A DNA stretch of 24,966 bases from Peptococcaceae bacterium (GCA_031264885.1 JAISDM010000022.1:1-24966), one strand, 5' to 3'. Positions 15,305 to 22,507 are shown, counted from the stretch's first letter. Program-made: numbers and translations. Notes: generated by a model from the letters alone, not told the origin.

Positions 15305-16423
15305 ATGGCGAATGTCAAATTGAAAAACCTATCGAAAAGATATGGTAATGATGTCTTGGCGGTTTCAGATTTATCCCTTGATATCGAAGACAAGGAGTTT
15401 GTCATCTTTGTGGGGCCGTCTGGCTGCGGCAAAACCACGACATTGCGGATGATCGCCGGTCTGGAAGATATCACGGAGGGGGAGCTTTATATCGGCGATC
15501 ATATGATGAATGACGTCGCGCCTAAGGACAGGGATATCGCGATGGTATTCCAGAACTACGCGCTATATCCGCACATGAGCGTATACGACAACATGGCTTT
15601 CGGGCTGAAACTGCGCAAAACCCTGAAATCTGAGATTATACGGCGTGTTCATGAAGCGGCAAAGATATTAGATATTGGGCATTTGTTGGAACGCAAACCC
15701 AAAGCGCTCTCCGGAGGGCAAAGACAGCGCGTCGCGATGGGCCGCGCCATTGTGCGCGAGCCCAAGGTGTTCCTGATGGACGAGCCTCTGTCTAACCTGG
15801 ACGCGAAACTGCGCGTGCAGATGCGTACCGAGATCACCAAACTGTATCAGCGGCTGGGAACGACGTTTATATATGTCACCCATGATCAAACGGAAGCAAT
15901 GACTCTTGGCACACGCATTGTTGTTATGGACAAGGGTGTGGTTCAGCAGGTTGACGCGCCTTTAAATCTGTATGAACACCCCGCGAATTTGTTTGTGGCG
16001 GGCTTTATCGGTTCACCGCAAATGAATCAGGTAGAAGTAGCGGTAGAGGCATCCGGAAATGAATGTTATCTGATTTTTGCCGAACACCGGATAAAACTGC
16101 CGCTTGACAAAGCGCAGGCGCTGATTTCCGGCGGTTATCCGGGCAAAAGTGTAATCTTGGGCATACGGCCGGAAGACCTGCACGAAGAAGATAGTTACAC
16201 AGCGGACGCGGAAACCGCGATTCTGAACACCGAGGTGGAAGTAACCGAGTTGATGGGCGCGGAGGCGTTTTTATACGTCATATGCGGCGGCAAGGAATTC
16301 ACTGCCCGGGGCAACCCGCGCACGAAAGCCCGGCCTAACGACAAACTGAAGCTCCTGATTGATCTGAGACGTATACACCTGTTCGATAAGGAGACAGAAC
16401 AGGTTATAACAGCTGCAATATAA
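15305..16423 (+). CDS. ugpC: CUT1 ABC transporter ATPase (UgpC/MsmK/MalK type)
   Basis: The 372-residue ATPase energises a CUT1 importer. It shows Walker A GPSGCGKTT (37-45), Q-loop VFQNYALYPH, signature LSGGQ (135-139), Walker B VFLMDE (155-160) and the H-loop THDQTEAMT (His193). A C-terminal TOBE/MalK-like regulatory domain follows, with GIRPEDLH near residue 280. It is the last gene of the operon, about 6.5 kb after the permeases, yet is probably their partner because it is the only CUT1 ATPase in the window. Some such ATPases serve several importers. The region after the stop has a REP-like palindrome but no clear T-run terminator. Confidence 0.93.
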   Translation: MANVKLKNLSKRYGNDVLAVSDLSLDIEDKEFVIFVGPSGCGKTTTLRMIAGLEDITEGELYIGDHMMNDVAPKDRDIAMVFQNYALYPHMSVYDNMAFGLKLRKTLKSEIIRRVHEAAKILDIGHLLERKPKALSGGQRQRVAMGRAIVREPKVFLMDEPLSNLDAKLRVQMRTEITKLYQRLGTTFIYVTHDQTEAMTLGTRIVVMDKGVVQQVDAPLNLYEHPANLFVAGFIGSPQMNQVEVAVEASGNECYLIFAEHRIKLPLDKAQALISGGYPGKSVILGIRPEDLHEEDSYTADAETAILNTEVEVTELMGAEAFLYVICGGKEFTARGNPRTKARPNDKLKLLIDLRRIHLFDKETEQVITAAI

Positions 16424-16448
16424 TTTCGCCGCGCAATCAGGGACTCGG

Positions 16449-16495
16449 GAACACACTCATCCCGTCATTCCGGGTTTGATCCGGAATGACGGGAT
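16449..16495. repeat. REP-like palindrome, copy 2
   Basis: Arms of 15 bp (16459-16473 and 16481-16495, core CCCGTCATTCCGG) surround a 7-nt loop. The stretch 16449-16474 is identical over 26 bases to 19096-19121, which marks it as a dispersed repeat. It lies 36 bp after the ATPase stop and could also act as an mRNA 3'-end stabiliser. Confidence 0.8.
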
Positions 16496-16562
16496 CTGCG
16501 ATTCGTAGTTTGGCATAATTTTGTGAAATATACCTGAATGGGTCATGAGCGGACCGGATTTA

Positions 16563-16640
16563 GGGCGGCAGAATGCCGCCCCTACGGTACCGGGAATGAC
16601 GCGTCAGTCTGGGGCGGCATTCTGCCGCCCCAGACTGACG
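16563..16640. repeat. Long GC-rich hairpin repeat, copy 2, with two alternative folds
   Basis: A 20-bp left arm (16563-16582) and 20-bp right arm (16611-16630) are perfect complements across 28 nt. The right arm can instead fold on itself: 16602-16619 and 16623-16640 are a perfect 18-bp inverted repeat around TTC. The two folds exclude each other. The left half matches the copy at 485-512 through CTACGGTACCG. It ends 34 nt before the ribosome site of the DUF624 gene. Confidence 0.85.
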
Positions 16641-16684
16641 GGGGACAGACGCGCCCAATCGCGCGGTATAATTTGGAGGCGGAT

Positions 16685-17299
16685 GTGTATAATTTTTTTG
16701 GGATGGACGGAGTGCTTTACAAAATAGCGACCCTTATCTACAATATCATGGTCTTGAGCTTGCTTTGGCTGCTTTTCAGTATCCCGCTATTTACAATAGG
16801 CGCCTCCACAACGGCGCTTTTCTTTGTTACAACGCGTCTTATATCGAATCACGAGAGGTATCTGTGGCGGGATTTTTGGAGCAGCTTCAAGTCCAATTTC
16901 CGGCAAGCCACCTTAACGTGGCTCATGACTGCCGCCATTGGTTTCGTTCTGTTCGGGACGGATCATTCAACCTTTCGGACGCTCGTTTTATTGGCGCGAA
17001 TCCCGCTCAGTATCGAACTTGTTTTAATATCTATCTATATCTACCCCATTTACGCGCGGTTTGACGTCAAATTGACCGATGCCGTAAAAAGCGCGTTTAT
17101 CATGGCAAACCGGCATATCCTGACGTCCGTCTGCTGTATGGCTGTGGCGCTGACCGTCCTGTTGGCCGCGTACCTCTATCCCATCTTCTTATTGGCGGCC
17201 ATGGGCGTATACGCGTATTCTTCATCGTTTTTGTTCATGAGGCTGTTCCGTAAATATCATCCGGAAATTGATGGTGATAATTCCAACATTTGTGCTTAA
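16685..17299 (+). CDS. YesL/DUF624 family membrane protein
   Basis: The 204-residue product starts VYNFFGMDGVLYKIATLIYN and has four to five hydrophobic spans (LSLLWLLFSIPLFTIG, TWLMTAAIGFVLFG, LVLISIYIYPIYA, VALTVLLAAYLYPIFLLAA), as in the YesL/DUF624 family found beside sugar ABC importers in Gram-positive bacteria. The function is unknown. GTG 16685 lies 5 nt after GGAGG (16675-16679) and gives the family length; the longer open frame from 16538 runs through the repeat element and is not credible. It may be carried by read-through from the operon or by its own promoter. Confidence 0.8.
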   Translation: MYNFFGMDGVLYKIATLIYNIMVLSLLWLLFSIPLFTIGASTTALFFVTTRLISNHERYLWRDFWSSFKSNFRQATLTWLMTAAIGFVLFGTDHSTFRTLVLLARIPLSIELVLISIYIYPIYARFDVKLTDAVKSAFIMANRHILTSVCCMAVALTVLLAAYLYPIFLLAAMGVYAYSSSFLFMRLFRKYHPEIDGDNSNICA

Positions 17300-17325
17300 T
17301 ACCGCGAAATTATGACAAAAAACAC

Positions 17326-17354
17326 TTGATATTATTTGAGACACCACATATAAT
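17326..17354 (+). promoter_or_regulatory. Near-consensus sigma-70 promoter for oadB
   Basis: TTGATA (17326-17331) and a perfect TATAAT (17349-17354) are separated by exactly 17 bp. Transcription should start near 17361, giving a leader of about 260 nt before the oadB start codon. It is the best promoter visible in the window. Confidence 0.75.
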
Positions 17355-17360
17355 GGAACG

Positions 17361-17624
17361 CAAATGGTTTCCGCGGATGAGACAGGCGTCGGAGCAATCA
17401 CCGGGTCAAATTCCCGGCTTACGCTTTGAGTGGGGCAATGCGCGGAAGCGCCGGTCGGAAGGGCTTATTTGTCTAATGCGTTACACGGGGCATGGACACG
17501 CTCTCGCAGAAGGGCGCGCTTGGTGTGCGCTTAAGTTTGCGCTTGGCCGCCGCCGCGCGCTGCGCCATTTGCCGCAGAACCAGCGGTTTATGGTTCTTCA
17601 TTTAAATTGAACGGAGAGTGATTG
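17361..17624 (+). other. Long, GC-rich, structured-looking 5' leader of oadB
   Basis: No credible gene lies here; the 106-codon open frame has no ribosome site and a non-protein-like composition. The leader holds several hairpins: CCGGG-N7-CCCGG (17401-17417), GCGC-GGAA-GCGC with a GNRA-type loop (17440-17451), CTGCG-N8-CGCAG (17560-17577) and GAACCA-N8-TGGTTC (17577-17596). The last lies just before the GGAGAG ribosome site (17613-17618). It may be a cis-acting regulator. I do not recognise it as a known riboswitch class. Confidence 0.5.
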
Positions 17625-18800
17625 ATGGAAGTATTGAGAAATTTCGCGGGCGCGATATTCGGATCTATCATGGGGATGGGCGCGGCGGGCATTGTGAAGA
17701 TGCTCGTGATGTGGATCATTGGCGGCGTACTCATCTACCTGGCCGTCAAAAAGGAAATGGAGCCCAACCTGATGCTGCCTATGGGCTTCGGGGCCATATT
17801 GGTGAACCTGCCGTCCTCGGGGGCCGTCACGCAGATCATCGGCGGCGTGATTGAAGAAGGCCCGCTGAGCGTGCTGTTCGACGCGGGCATTGCCAACGAG
17901 TTGTTTCCGTTGCTGCTGTTCATCGGCATCGGCGCCATGATCGATTTCGGGCCGCTGCTGAAGAACCCCAAGCTGCTGCTGTTTGGGGCGGCGGCGCAGT
18001 TTGGCATCTTCATCACGATACTGCTGGCGGCGGTCGTCGGACATTTCTTCCCCGGCACATTCAGTATCCAGGACGCCGCGTCCATCGGCGTCATCGGCGC
18101 GGCCGACGGGCCGACAGCCATCTTCGTGGCCAACTATTACAATACCAAGTATATGGGCGCCATTTTGGTGGCGGCGTACAGCTACATGGCGCTGGTGCCC
18201 ATCATCCAGCCGCCCTGTATCCGGCTTGTCACGACCAAAAAGGAACGGCTGATGCGTATGCCGTATGAAACCGGCGAGGTGAAAAAGTCTCTGCGCATCC
18301 TGTTTCCCATTATGGTCACGGTCGTCGCGGGGATCATCGCGCCGCGCAGCGTGGGGCTGGTGGGCTTCCTCATGTTCGGCAACCTAATACGGGAGTGCGG
18401 GGTGCTGAACAGCCTGTCCGAGACGGCGCAGAACGCGCTGGCCAACCTCATCACCATTTTTTTGGGCATCACGGTGGCGGTGAAGATGCAAGCCGACCAG
18501 TTCCTCGCCTGGCAGACGCTGCTGATCATGGGGCTTGGGCTGTTCGCCTTCGTATTCGACACCATCGGCGGGGTGCTGTTCGCCAAGTTCCTCAACCTGT
18601 TCGCCAAAAACAAGGTGAACCCGATGATCGGCGCCTGCGGGATATCCGCCTTCCCCATGAGCAGCCGCGTGGTACACAAGATGGGGCTGCAGGAGGACAT
18701 GCATAACTTTTTGCTTATGCACGCGGCAGGCGTGAACGTAGGCGGGCAGATCGCCAGCGTCATAGCGGGCGGACTGATACTGAACCTGGTGGCGAAATAG
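17625..18800 (+). CDS. oadB: Sodium-translocating decarboxylase beta subunit (OadB/GcdB/MmdB family)
   Basis: The 391-residue polytopic membrane protein is the Na+-channel subunit of biotin-dependent decarboxylase pumps, which couple decarboxylation of a carboxybiotin to Na+ export. It has the family's conserved GAADGPTAIF (Asp161), YSYMALVPIIQPP and the C-terminal GVNVGGQ (Asn371), corresponding to the Asp and Asn residues used in Na+ and proton handling. GGAGAG (17613-17618) precedes ATG 17625. No carboxyltransferase alpha subunit or biotin carrier gene lies alongside, so partners must be encoded elsewhere or it works differently. The physiological substrate (oxaloacetate, glutaconyl-CoA or methylmalonyl-CoA) cannot be told. 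A tiny membrane-peptide gene follows. Confidence 0.93.
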   Translation: MEVLRNFAGAIFGSIMGMGAAGIVKMLVMWIIGGVLIYLAVKKEMEPNLMLPMGFGAILVNLPSSGAVTQIIGGVIEEGPLSVLFDAGIANELFPLLLFIGIGAMIDFGPLLKNPKLLLFGAAAQFGIFITILLAAVVGHFFPGTFSIQDAASIGVIGAADGPTAIFVANYYNTKYMGAILVAAYSYMALVPIIQPPCIRLVTTKKERLMRMPYETGEVKKSLRILFPIMVTVVAGIIAPRSVGLVGFLMFGNLIRECGVLNSLSETAQNALANLITIFLGITVAVKMQADQFLAWQTLLIMGLGLFAFVFDTIGGVLFAKFLNLFAKNKVNPMIGACGISAFPMSSRVVHKMGLQEDMHNFLLMHAAGVNVGGQIASVIAGGLILNLVAK

Positions 18801-18830
18801 CGCCGCGCGCAACGAAGGAGTGTATGGAAA

Positions 18831-18941
18831 ATGATAGGACAAGCGCTGCATATCATGCTGTTCGACATGGTGGGCATCTTCCTGGTGATGGGCATCATCA
18901 TCCTCGTTACCACGCTGCTGAAAAAAACCGGTAAGCAGTAA
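18831..18941 (+). CDS. 36-aa single-span membrane peptide, OadG-like small subunit
   Basis: This short frame (ATG 18831, TAA 18939) encodes 36 residues: a short head (MIGQALHIMLFDMVG), one hydrophobic span (IFLVMGIIILVTTLL) and a basic tail (KKTGKQ). GAAGGAG at 18814-18820 is 10 nt upstream. It lies 30 bp after oadB. In decarboxylase pumps a small gamma subunit (OadG) with one N-terminal span binds the beta subunit, and this peptide looks like only that span. A competing ATG at 18824 gives a His-rich non-membrane frame and is rejected. Confidence 0.75.
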   Translation: MIGQALHIMLFDMVGIFLVMGIIILVTTLLKKTGKQ

Positions 18942-19017
18942 CGAAAGAAAGCCGCGGCGCCCCGCGTCTGGCCGGGCTTATCCTTTCGCGTCATTTAAAA
19001 ACGTCTTCTACAATAAT

Positions 19018-19070
19018 AAAATCCCGCTGGAGCCAAACGAATCAAGTTCCGGCGAGATTTTTGCTGTTTT
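19018..19070 (+). terminator. Rho-independent terminator after the oadB unit
   Basis: Arms 19018-19033 and 19046-19061 form a 16-position stem with one mismatch and two G-U pairs around a 12-nt loop, followed by T-rich sequence to 19070. The AAAA at the left base also gives a T-run on the minus strand, so it could end the minus-strand orphan gene (19231-19419) as well. Confidence 0.75.
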
Positions 19071-19095
19071 ACGGGGATGATTTTTCAGGGGTCGT

Positions 19096-19134
19096 GAACA
19101 CACTCATCCCGTCATTCCGGGCTCGTCCCGGAAT
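19096..19134. repeat. REP-like palindrome, copy 3
   Basis: ATTCCGGG (19114-19121) and CCCGGAAT (19127-19134) surround CTCGT. The upstream 26 bases (19096-19121) are identical to 16449-16474. The rest of the 18942-19230 gap contains the terminator and AT-rich sequence, with no gene that I can support. Confidence 0.8.
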
Positions 19135-19230
19135 CCAGGTTCGTTATACAACATAATACAACGTACAACAAAACGCGCCGCTCCATTAATAAGCCGCGCG
19201 TTTCATCGGTTTGTATTTTGGATTATTTTA

Positions 19231-19419
19231 TTATTTATACCAATAATAGGAGTAATCGGAAAAAGGGGATTTATCATCCTGTGGCTGTCCTTGCTCTTCT
19301 TTTGGCACCCCCACTTTTTGATAAAGGGCTTCAATACTTTTTTTCAGTTCTTTATCTGGCGCCTCATTTCGGATATCTTTTTGTACTGCCGCAACTGGCG
19401 TGTCTTGTAATTGTCTCAT
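19231..19419 (-). CDS. 62-aa orphan protein with aromatic C-terminus
   Basis: I do not recognise this protein. It is hydrophilic and Lys/Glu/Gln-rich (KELKKSIEALYQKVG in the middle), has no signal peptide, span or cysteine, and ends in the aromatic tail SDYSYYWYK. The ATG at 19419 has GAGGAGGA 9 nt upstream; an ATG at 19437 overlaps that ribosome site and is less likely. A TATAAT-like hexamer lies about 100 bp upstream on the same strand. The opposite-strand open frame has no ribosome site. It stands alone between the oadB unit and the phn operon. It may be a small regulatory or peptide-precursor protein, but nothing in the sequence decides this. Confidence 0.6.
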   Translation of the reverse strand: MRQLQDTPVAAVQKDIRNEAPDKELKKSIEALYQKVGVPKEEQGQPQDDKSPFSDYSYYWYK

Positions 19420-19518
19420 ACAAACAATCCTCCTCATAAACAGGCTTATCTAATCTTACGCCATTCCCTTATTCACTTTATCACTCCACTCGTTACACTT
19501 TTGTTTCCTGCAATTTTT

Positions 19519-19524
19519 ATTATA
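19519..19524 (-). promoter_or_regulatory. Possible -10 element for the 62-aa gene
   Basis: Read on the minus strand, this is TATAAT in AT-rich DNA, 100 bp upstream of the start at 19419. No good -35 is seen at 16-18 bp, so the promoter call is weak. Confidence 0.3.
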
Positions 19525-19605
19525 CCCTTTTTAAATTTAAAATTCTATATGATTTTTACTGCGAGAAAATTACCGAAATAATAGGATGGTCTCCGCCGCG
19601 CCGCG

Positions 19606-20421
19606 TTACCGCAGCAGCGGATGATCCTCCGGCAGGGTCACGTTCATCGCGCCGGGGGGCAGGGGCTTGTCCGAATACAGCCCGTGCCAGTCGCTGCCTC
19701 CGGTGAGAAACAGGCCGTGCCGCCCGGCGGCCGCCTGGACCGCCGCCTGTCTTTCCGGGGTTTGGGTATGATGCCGGTATTCGATGCCGTCCAGTCCCCA
19801 GGCCGCCAATTCCGGCAGAAGCCCCATGGAATCATAGTGGAAAGGGTGCGCCAGAACGGCGAATCCGCCCGCGCTTTTAATCAGATGAAGGGCGTCTTTC
19901 ACGGGCATGTAGCCGGTTTGTACCATGGCGGCGCCGTTTTTGCCGAACAGCGCGTTATATAGATCGCCGTAAATCGTCGCGGTGTATCCCCGTTCCGCCA
20001 GCGCGCGCATAATGTGCGCCCGGTATATGACGCCGCCTTCGCCGATGTAACTCAGCACATCCTCCCGGTCGATGGGGTAGCCTGCCGCGCGGACGCGCTC
20101 TATCGCCTGAACGCCAGCCTGATGCCGCTCCTCCAGATAAGGCCGGCAGCGTCCGGTTATTTGTTGCGGATCCCGAACATGGTACCCCAGCAGATGCACC
20201 TTGCGGCCTGTTCCGGGGTCACAGGCGGAGATCTCCACGCCGGGAATCACGCGCAGCCCTTGTCTTTGCCCTTCGTCCAGCACCATTTGGGAATGGGCCA
20301 TCGTATCGTGATCCGTAACGGCAATCGCGTCCAGTTTCAAAAGTTTTGCCAGCTTCACGGTCCCCGGCACGCTCATGGAGCCGTCCGACCAGTCGCTGTG
20401 CAGATGAAGATCCACGTTCAC
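19606..20421 (-). CDS. PHP-domain phosphoesterase of the C-P lyase operon (PhnPP-like)
   Basis: The 271-residue metal-dependent phosphoesterase of the PHP family has HLHSDWSDGS at the N-terminus (His6, His8), VTDHDT (Asp37, His38), GVEIS (Glu63), a middle AHPFH and the C-terminal GGSDWHG. In some C-P lyase operons a PHP enzyme replaces PhnP and hydrolyses 5-phosphoribosyl 1,2-cyclic phosphate, the product of the PhnJ reaction; the position behind phnL fits this role. General 3',5'-nucleotide phosphatase activity is an alternative within the family. The start is GTG 20421 with GAGG upstream. The gene starts 16 bp after the phnL stop. No clear terminator follows it. Confidence 0.85.
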   Translation of the reverse strand: MNVDLHLHSDWSDGSMSVPGTVKLAKLLKLDAIAVTDHDTMAHSQMVLDEGQRQGLRVIPGVEISACDPGTGRKVHLLGYHVRDPQQITGRCRPYLEERHQAGVQAIERVRAAGYPIDREDVLSYIGEGGVIYRAHIMRALAERGYTATIYGDLYNALFGKNGAAMVQTGYMPVKDALHLIKSAGGFAVLAHPFHYDSMGLLPELAAWGLDGIEYRHHTQTPERQAAVQAAAGRHGLFLTGGSDWHGLYSDKPLPPGAMNVTLPEDHPLLR

Positions 20422-20437
20422 GCAATCATTCCTCGTT

Positions 20438-21163
20438 TCATCTAATACACTCGCCTAAGGCGCCCGTAACGCCGCCCAACGGTTGCTGCCCCTCAAAGTC
20501 ATAGCGGGCGTCGGATAAGACCGCCAGCGCGTCCCGGTCGTGAAAAACGCCGATCATCGCCGTGCCCTCCCCCTTGAGTTCCAGAATCATATCCATGATC
20601 CGGCTCTTATAACCGCTGTCCAGCGAGGCAGTCGGCTCATCCAGCAGCAGGAACCGCGGTTTGGTAATGATGGCCCGGAGAATATTGAGCCGCTGTTTCT
20701 CCCCGCCGCTGAAGGTGGCGGGATACATCTCCCAAAGGGTTTGTCCCAGGCCCGCCCGGGAAAGCATACGCGCCGCCCGCTCCCGGGCTTCTTCTTTCTC
20801 CAGACCCCGCGCTGTCAGCGGTTCGGTTAGAATATCCATCATGGAGACACGGGGCATCACATGGAAGAACTGCGAAACATAACCGATTTCGCTCCGGCGC
20901 AAAGCGAGGACTTCCCAATCGCCTGCCGCCGCCAAATCCACTGTCTCGCCGTTTTGGGCCTCATAGAGTATCCTTCCCTCTGTGGGCAGGTATGTGCGGT
21001 AGATACATTTGAGCAAGGAGGATTTCCCGATGCCGGAAGGCCCGGTCACAGCCAGCAGAGACCCGGCCGTCACCTCGAAGGAGACATTCGCGAAGCCGGG
21101 GATCCGGATGCCCCTCCGGGTGTGTATGATAAATTCCTTGCTTAATTTTTCGACAGACAGCAT
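20438..21163 (-). CDS. phnL: C-P lyase system ABC-type protein PhnL
   Basis: The 241-residue ABC ATPase belongs to the phosphonate C-P lyase machinery and is not a transporter component. It has Walker A GPSGIGKSS (41-49), the signature FSGGEKQRLNILRA, Walker B FLLLDEPTASLD and the PhnL-type FHDRD histidine. In E. coli, PhnL is needed with PhnGHI for forming ribose-1-methylphosphonate triphosphate from ATP. The start is ATG 21163 behind AAAGGAGG; the open frame continues 41 codons upstream through REP-like DNA, which is not coding. A 150-bp repeat-bearing gap separates it from phnM, whereas the other phn genes lie much closer together. Confidence 0.92.
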   Translation of the reverse strand: MLSVEKLSKEFIIHTRRGIRIPGFANVSFEVTAGSLLAVTGPSGIGKSSLLKCIYRTYLPTEGRILYEAQNGETVDLAAAGDWEVLALRRSEIGYVSQFFHVMPRVSMMDILTEPLTARGLEKEEARERAARMLSRAGLGQTLWEMYPATFSGGEKQRLNILRAIITKPRFLLLDEPTASLDSGYKSRIMDMILELKGEGTAMIGVFHDRDALAVLSDARYDFEGQQPLGGVTGALGECIR

Positions 21164-21232
21164 AGAATATCCTCCTTTCTGCGCCGCTGTTCGGGGTGAC
21201 GCGCCCAAATGCCGCCATTCCGCGCCTCGTTC

Positions 21233-21295
21233 CGTCATTCCGGGCTTGACCCGGAATCCATGTCCCTCTTTTGGATTCTGGGACAAGCCCAGAAT
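21233..21295. repeat. REP-like palindromes, copies 4 and 5 in tandem
   Basis: ATTCCGGG-CTTGA-CCCGGAAT (21237-21257) is followed 17 bp later by ATTCTGGG-ACAAG-CCCAGAAT (21275-21295). The second is identical to the copy at 431-451. The pair sits in the phnM-phnL gap and accounts for most of it. Confidence 0.8.
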
Positions 21296-21313
21296 ACCGG
21301 GGCGCGGATTCCC

Positions 21314-22507
21314 TCATCCCACTCTGTATTCCAATTGAATGGCCGCGCGCCCGTCGATGAAGCATTTGTAGACCATCGGGCAGCCCTGAATCTTCCGCAC
21401 CACCAGCAGATCCGCCTTTTTGCCCGGCTCCACCGAGCCAAAATCCTTCCCGAGGCCCATCGCCGCGGCAGGATTCAACGTCAACATGCGGACAGCCTGA
21501 GGCAGGGTCAAAACCCCCTCTTTCTCCAGCTTGAACGCGGCGTGCAGTAAGGACGAAGGGTAATAATCCGAGCACAGAATGTCCGCGCAGCCTTGCCGGA
21601 TGGCCTCCATGGCGGAAAGATTGCCCGAATGGCTGCCTCCCAGCATCACATTGGGCGCTCCCACCACAACCAGCAGCCCGTCCTCATGGGCCTTGCGCGC
21701 CACCTCCATCTCAACGGGGAATTCCGTGATGCCCGCGCCGTATTCATTTTTCATCAGAGCCAGCTTCTCCAGGCTGTCGTCGTCATGAGAAGCCAGAGGC
21801 ACGCCTTGGGCCCGGGCGGCTTCCGCCAGCCGCTTCAGCATGCCGTGGGAGGCCGTGGGCTTGTTTTGGCGCGCCGCCAATATCTCCGCCGCGGATTTCC
21901 CGCTCCACTCCCCCGCCCAGGCCGCGTATGCTTTCGCATACAATTCCAAATCGCGGTACTGCCCTTGCCCGGGGGTATGATCCATGAACGACAGCTCATG
22001 CACGACCCCCTTCTCAAGCATCTCCAGCAAATAATCATAGATGCCCAGGTTGTCGATTTCATAGCGGGCGTGGAAACGGTGCCGGATTAAGTGATACCCG
22101 CGATGAAAGTCCTGAATCAGGTCCACAAGCCGCTCCAGATTCTCCTGAGTGCGAAAGCTGTGTCCGCCCCCCTCCTTCATCAGGGAAAGGGAGTGATAGA
22201 TGGTGGTCACGCCATGCCCCAGCAGCTGCTTCTCGGCCTCCCGGAGGCCGGTTTCGAAGTCCATCAGACTCGTGGGGCGCGGCTGAATGACCCCCTCGAT
22301 ATAATCGGAATGAATGTCGATAAAGCCAGGCATGACATAGCCCCCCCTGGCGTCAAAATACAGCATTTCCTCCCCGCTTTTGTCATAGCTGTTCAGCGCG
22401 TCCATGGGCAAAATGGAATGGATCCGGTCCTCCCGGGTAATCACGGCGTAATAAGGCAGAAGCGCGTCCGGCCCTACCACCGTCGCGTTAAAAATACATT
22501 TTCTCAT
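21314..22507 (-). CDS. phnM: Alpha-D-ribose 1-methylphosphonate 5-triphosphate diphosphatase PhnM
   Basis: The 397-residue amidohydrolase-superfamily enzyme removes pyrophosphate from ribose-1-methylphosphonate 5-triphosphate, producing the substrate of PhnJ. Typical PhnM segments are PGFIDIHSDYIEG (N-terminal metal site), MDHTPGQGQYRD, LASHDDDS and SDYYPSSLL, with the NPAAAMGLG C-terminal part of the fold. The start is ATG 22507 behind AGGAGA; the frame runs 24 codons further upstream into phnK without support. Its place between phnK and phnL departs from the E. coli order K-L-M. Confidence 0.93.
   Translation of the reverse strand: MRKCIFNATVVGPDALLPYYAVITREDRIHSILPMDALNSYDKSGEEMLYFDARGGYVMPGFIDIHSDYIEGVIQPRPTSLMDFETGLREAEKQLLGHGVTTIYHSLSLMKEGGGHSFRTQENLERLVDLIQDFHRGYHLIRHRFHARYEIDNLGIYDYLLEMLEKGVVHELSFMDHTPGQGQYRDLELYAKAYAAWAGEWSGKSAAEILAARQNKPTASHGMLKRLAEAARAQGVPLASHDDDSLEKLALMKNEYGAGITEFPVEMEVARKAHEDGLLVVVGAPNVMLGGSHSGNLSAMEAIRQGCADILCSDYYPSSLLHAAFKLEKEGVLTLPQAVRMLTLNPAAAMGLGKDFGSVEPGKKADLLVVRKIQGCPMVYKCFIDGRAAIQLEYRVG

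Noticed and set aside
16667..16672. TATAAT hexamer before the DUF624 gene
   Set aside because: It is only 2 nt from the ribosome site, so a transcript starting from it would lack the site; no matching -35 was seen.
16538..16684. 49-codon N-terminal extension of the DUF624 gene
   Set aside because: It is translated from the GC-rich hairpin element; GTG 16685 behind GGAGG gives the family length.
17401..17417. tRNA T-arm-like hairpin (5-bp stem, 7-nt TCAAATT loop)
   Set aside because: The loop is out of register with the TTCRANY consensus, and no acceptor, D or anticodon arms can be found around it.
17290..17610. 106-codon plus-strand open frame upstream of oadB
   Set aside because: It has no ribosome site, overlaps the end of the DUF624 gene and the best promoter in the window, and its Arg/His-rich composition is that of GC-rich non-coding DNA.
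19218..19439. 73-codon plus-strand open frame with hydrophobic stretches
   Set aside because: It is antisense to the 62-aa minus-strand gene, which has a good ribosome site; this frame has none.
21164..21286. 41-codon N-terminal extension of phnL
   Set aside because: The extension reads through REP-like repeat DNA; ATG 21163 has an ideal ribosome site and matches the PhnL N-terminus.
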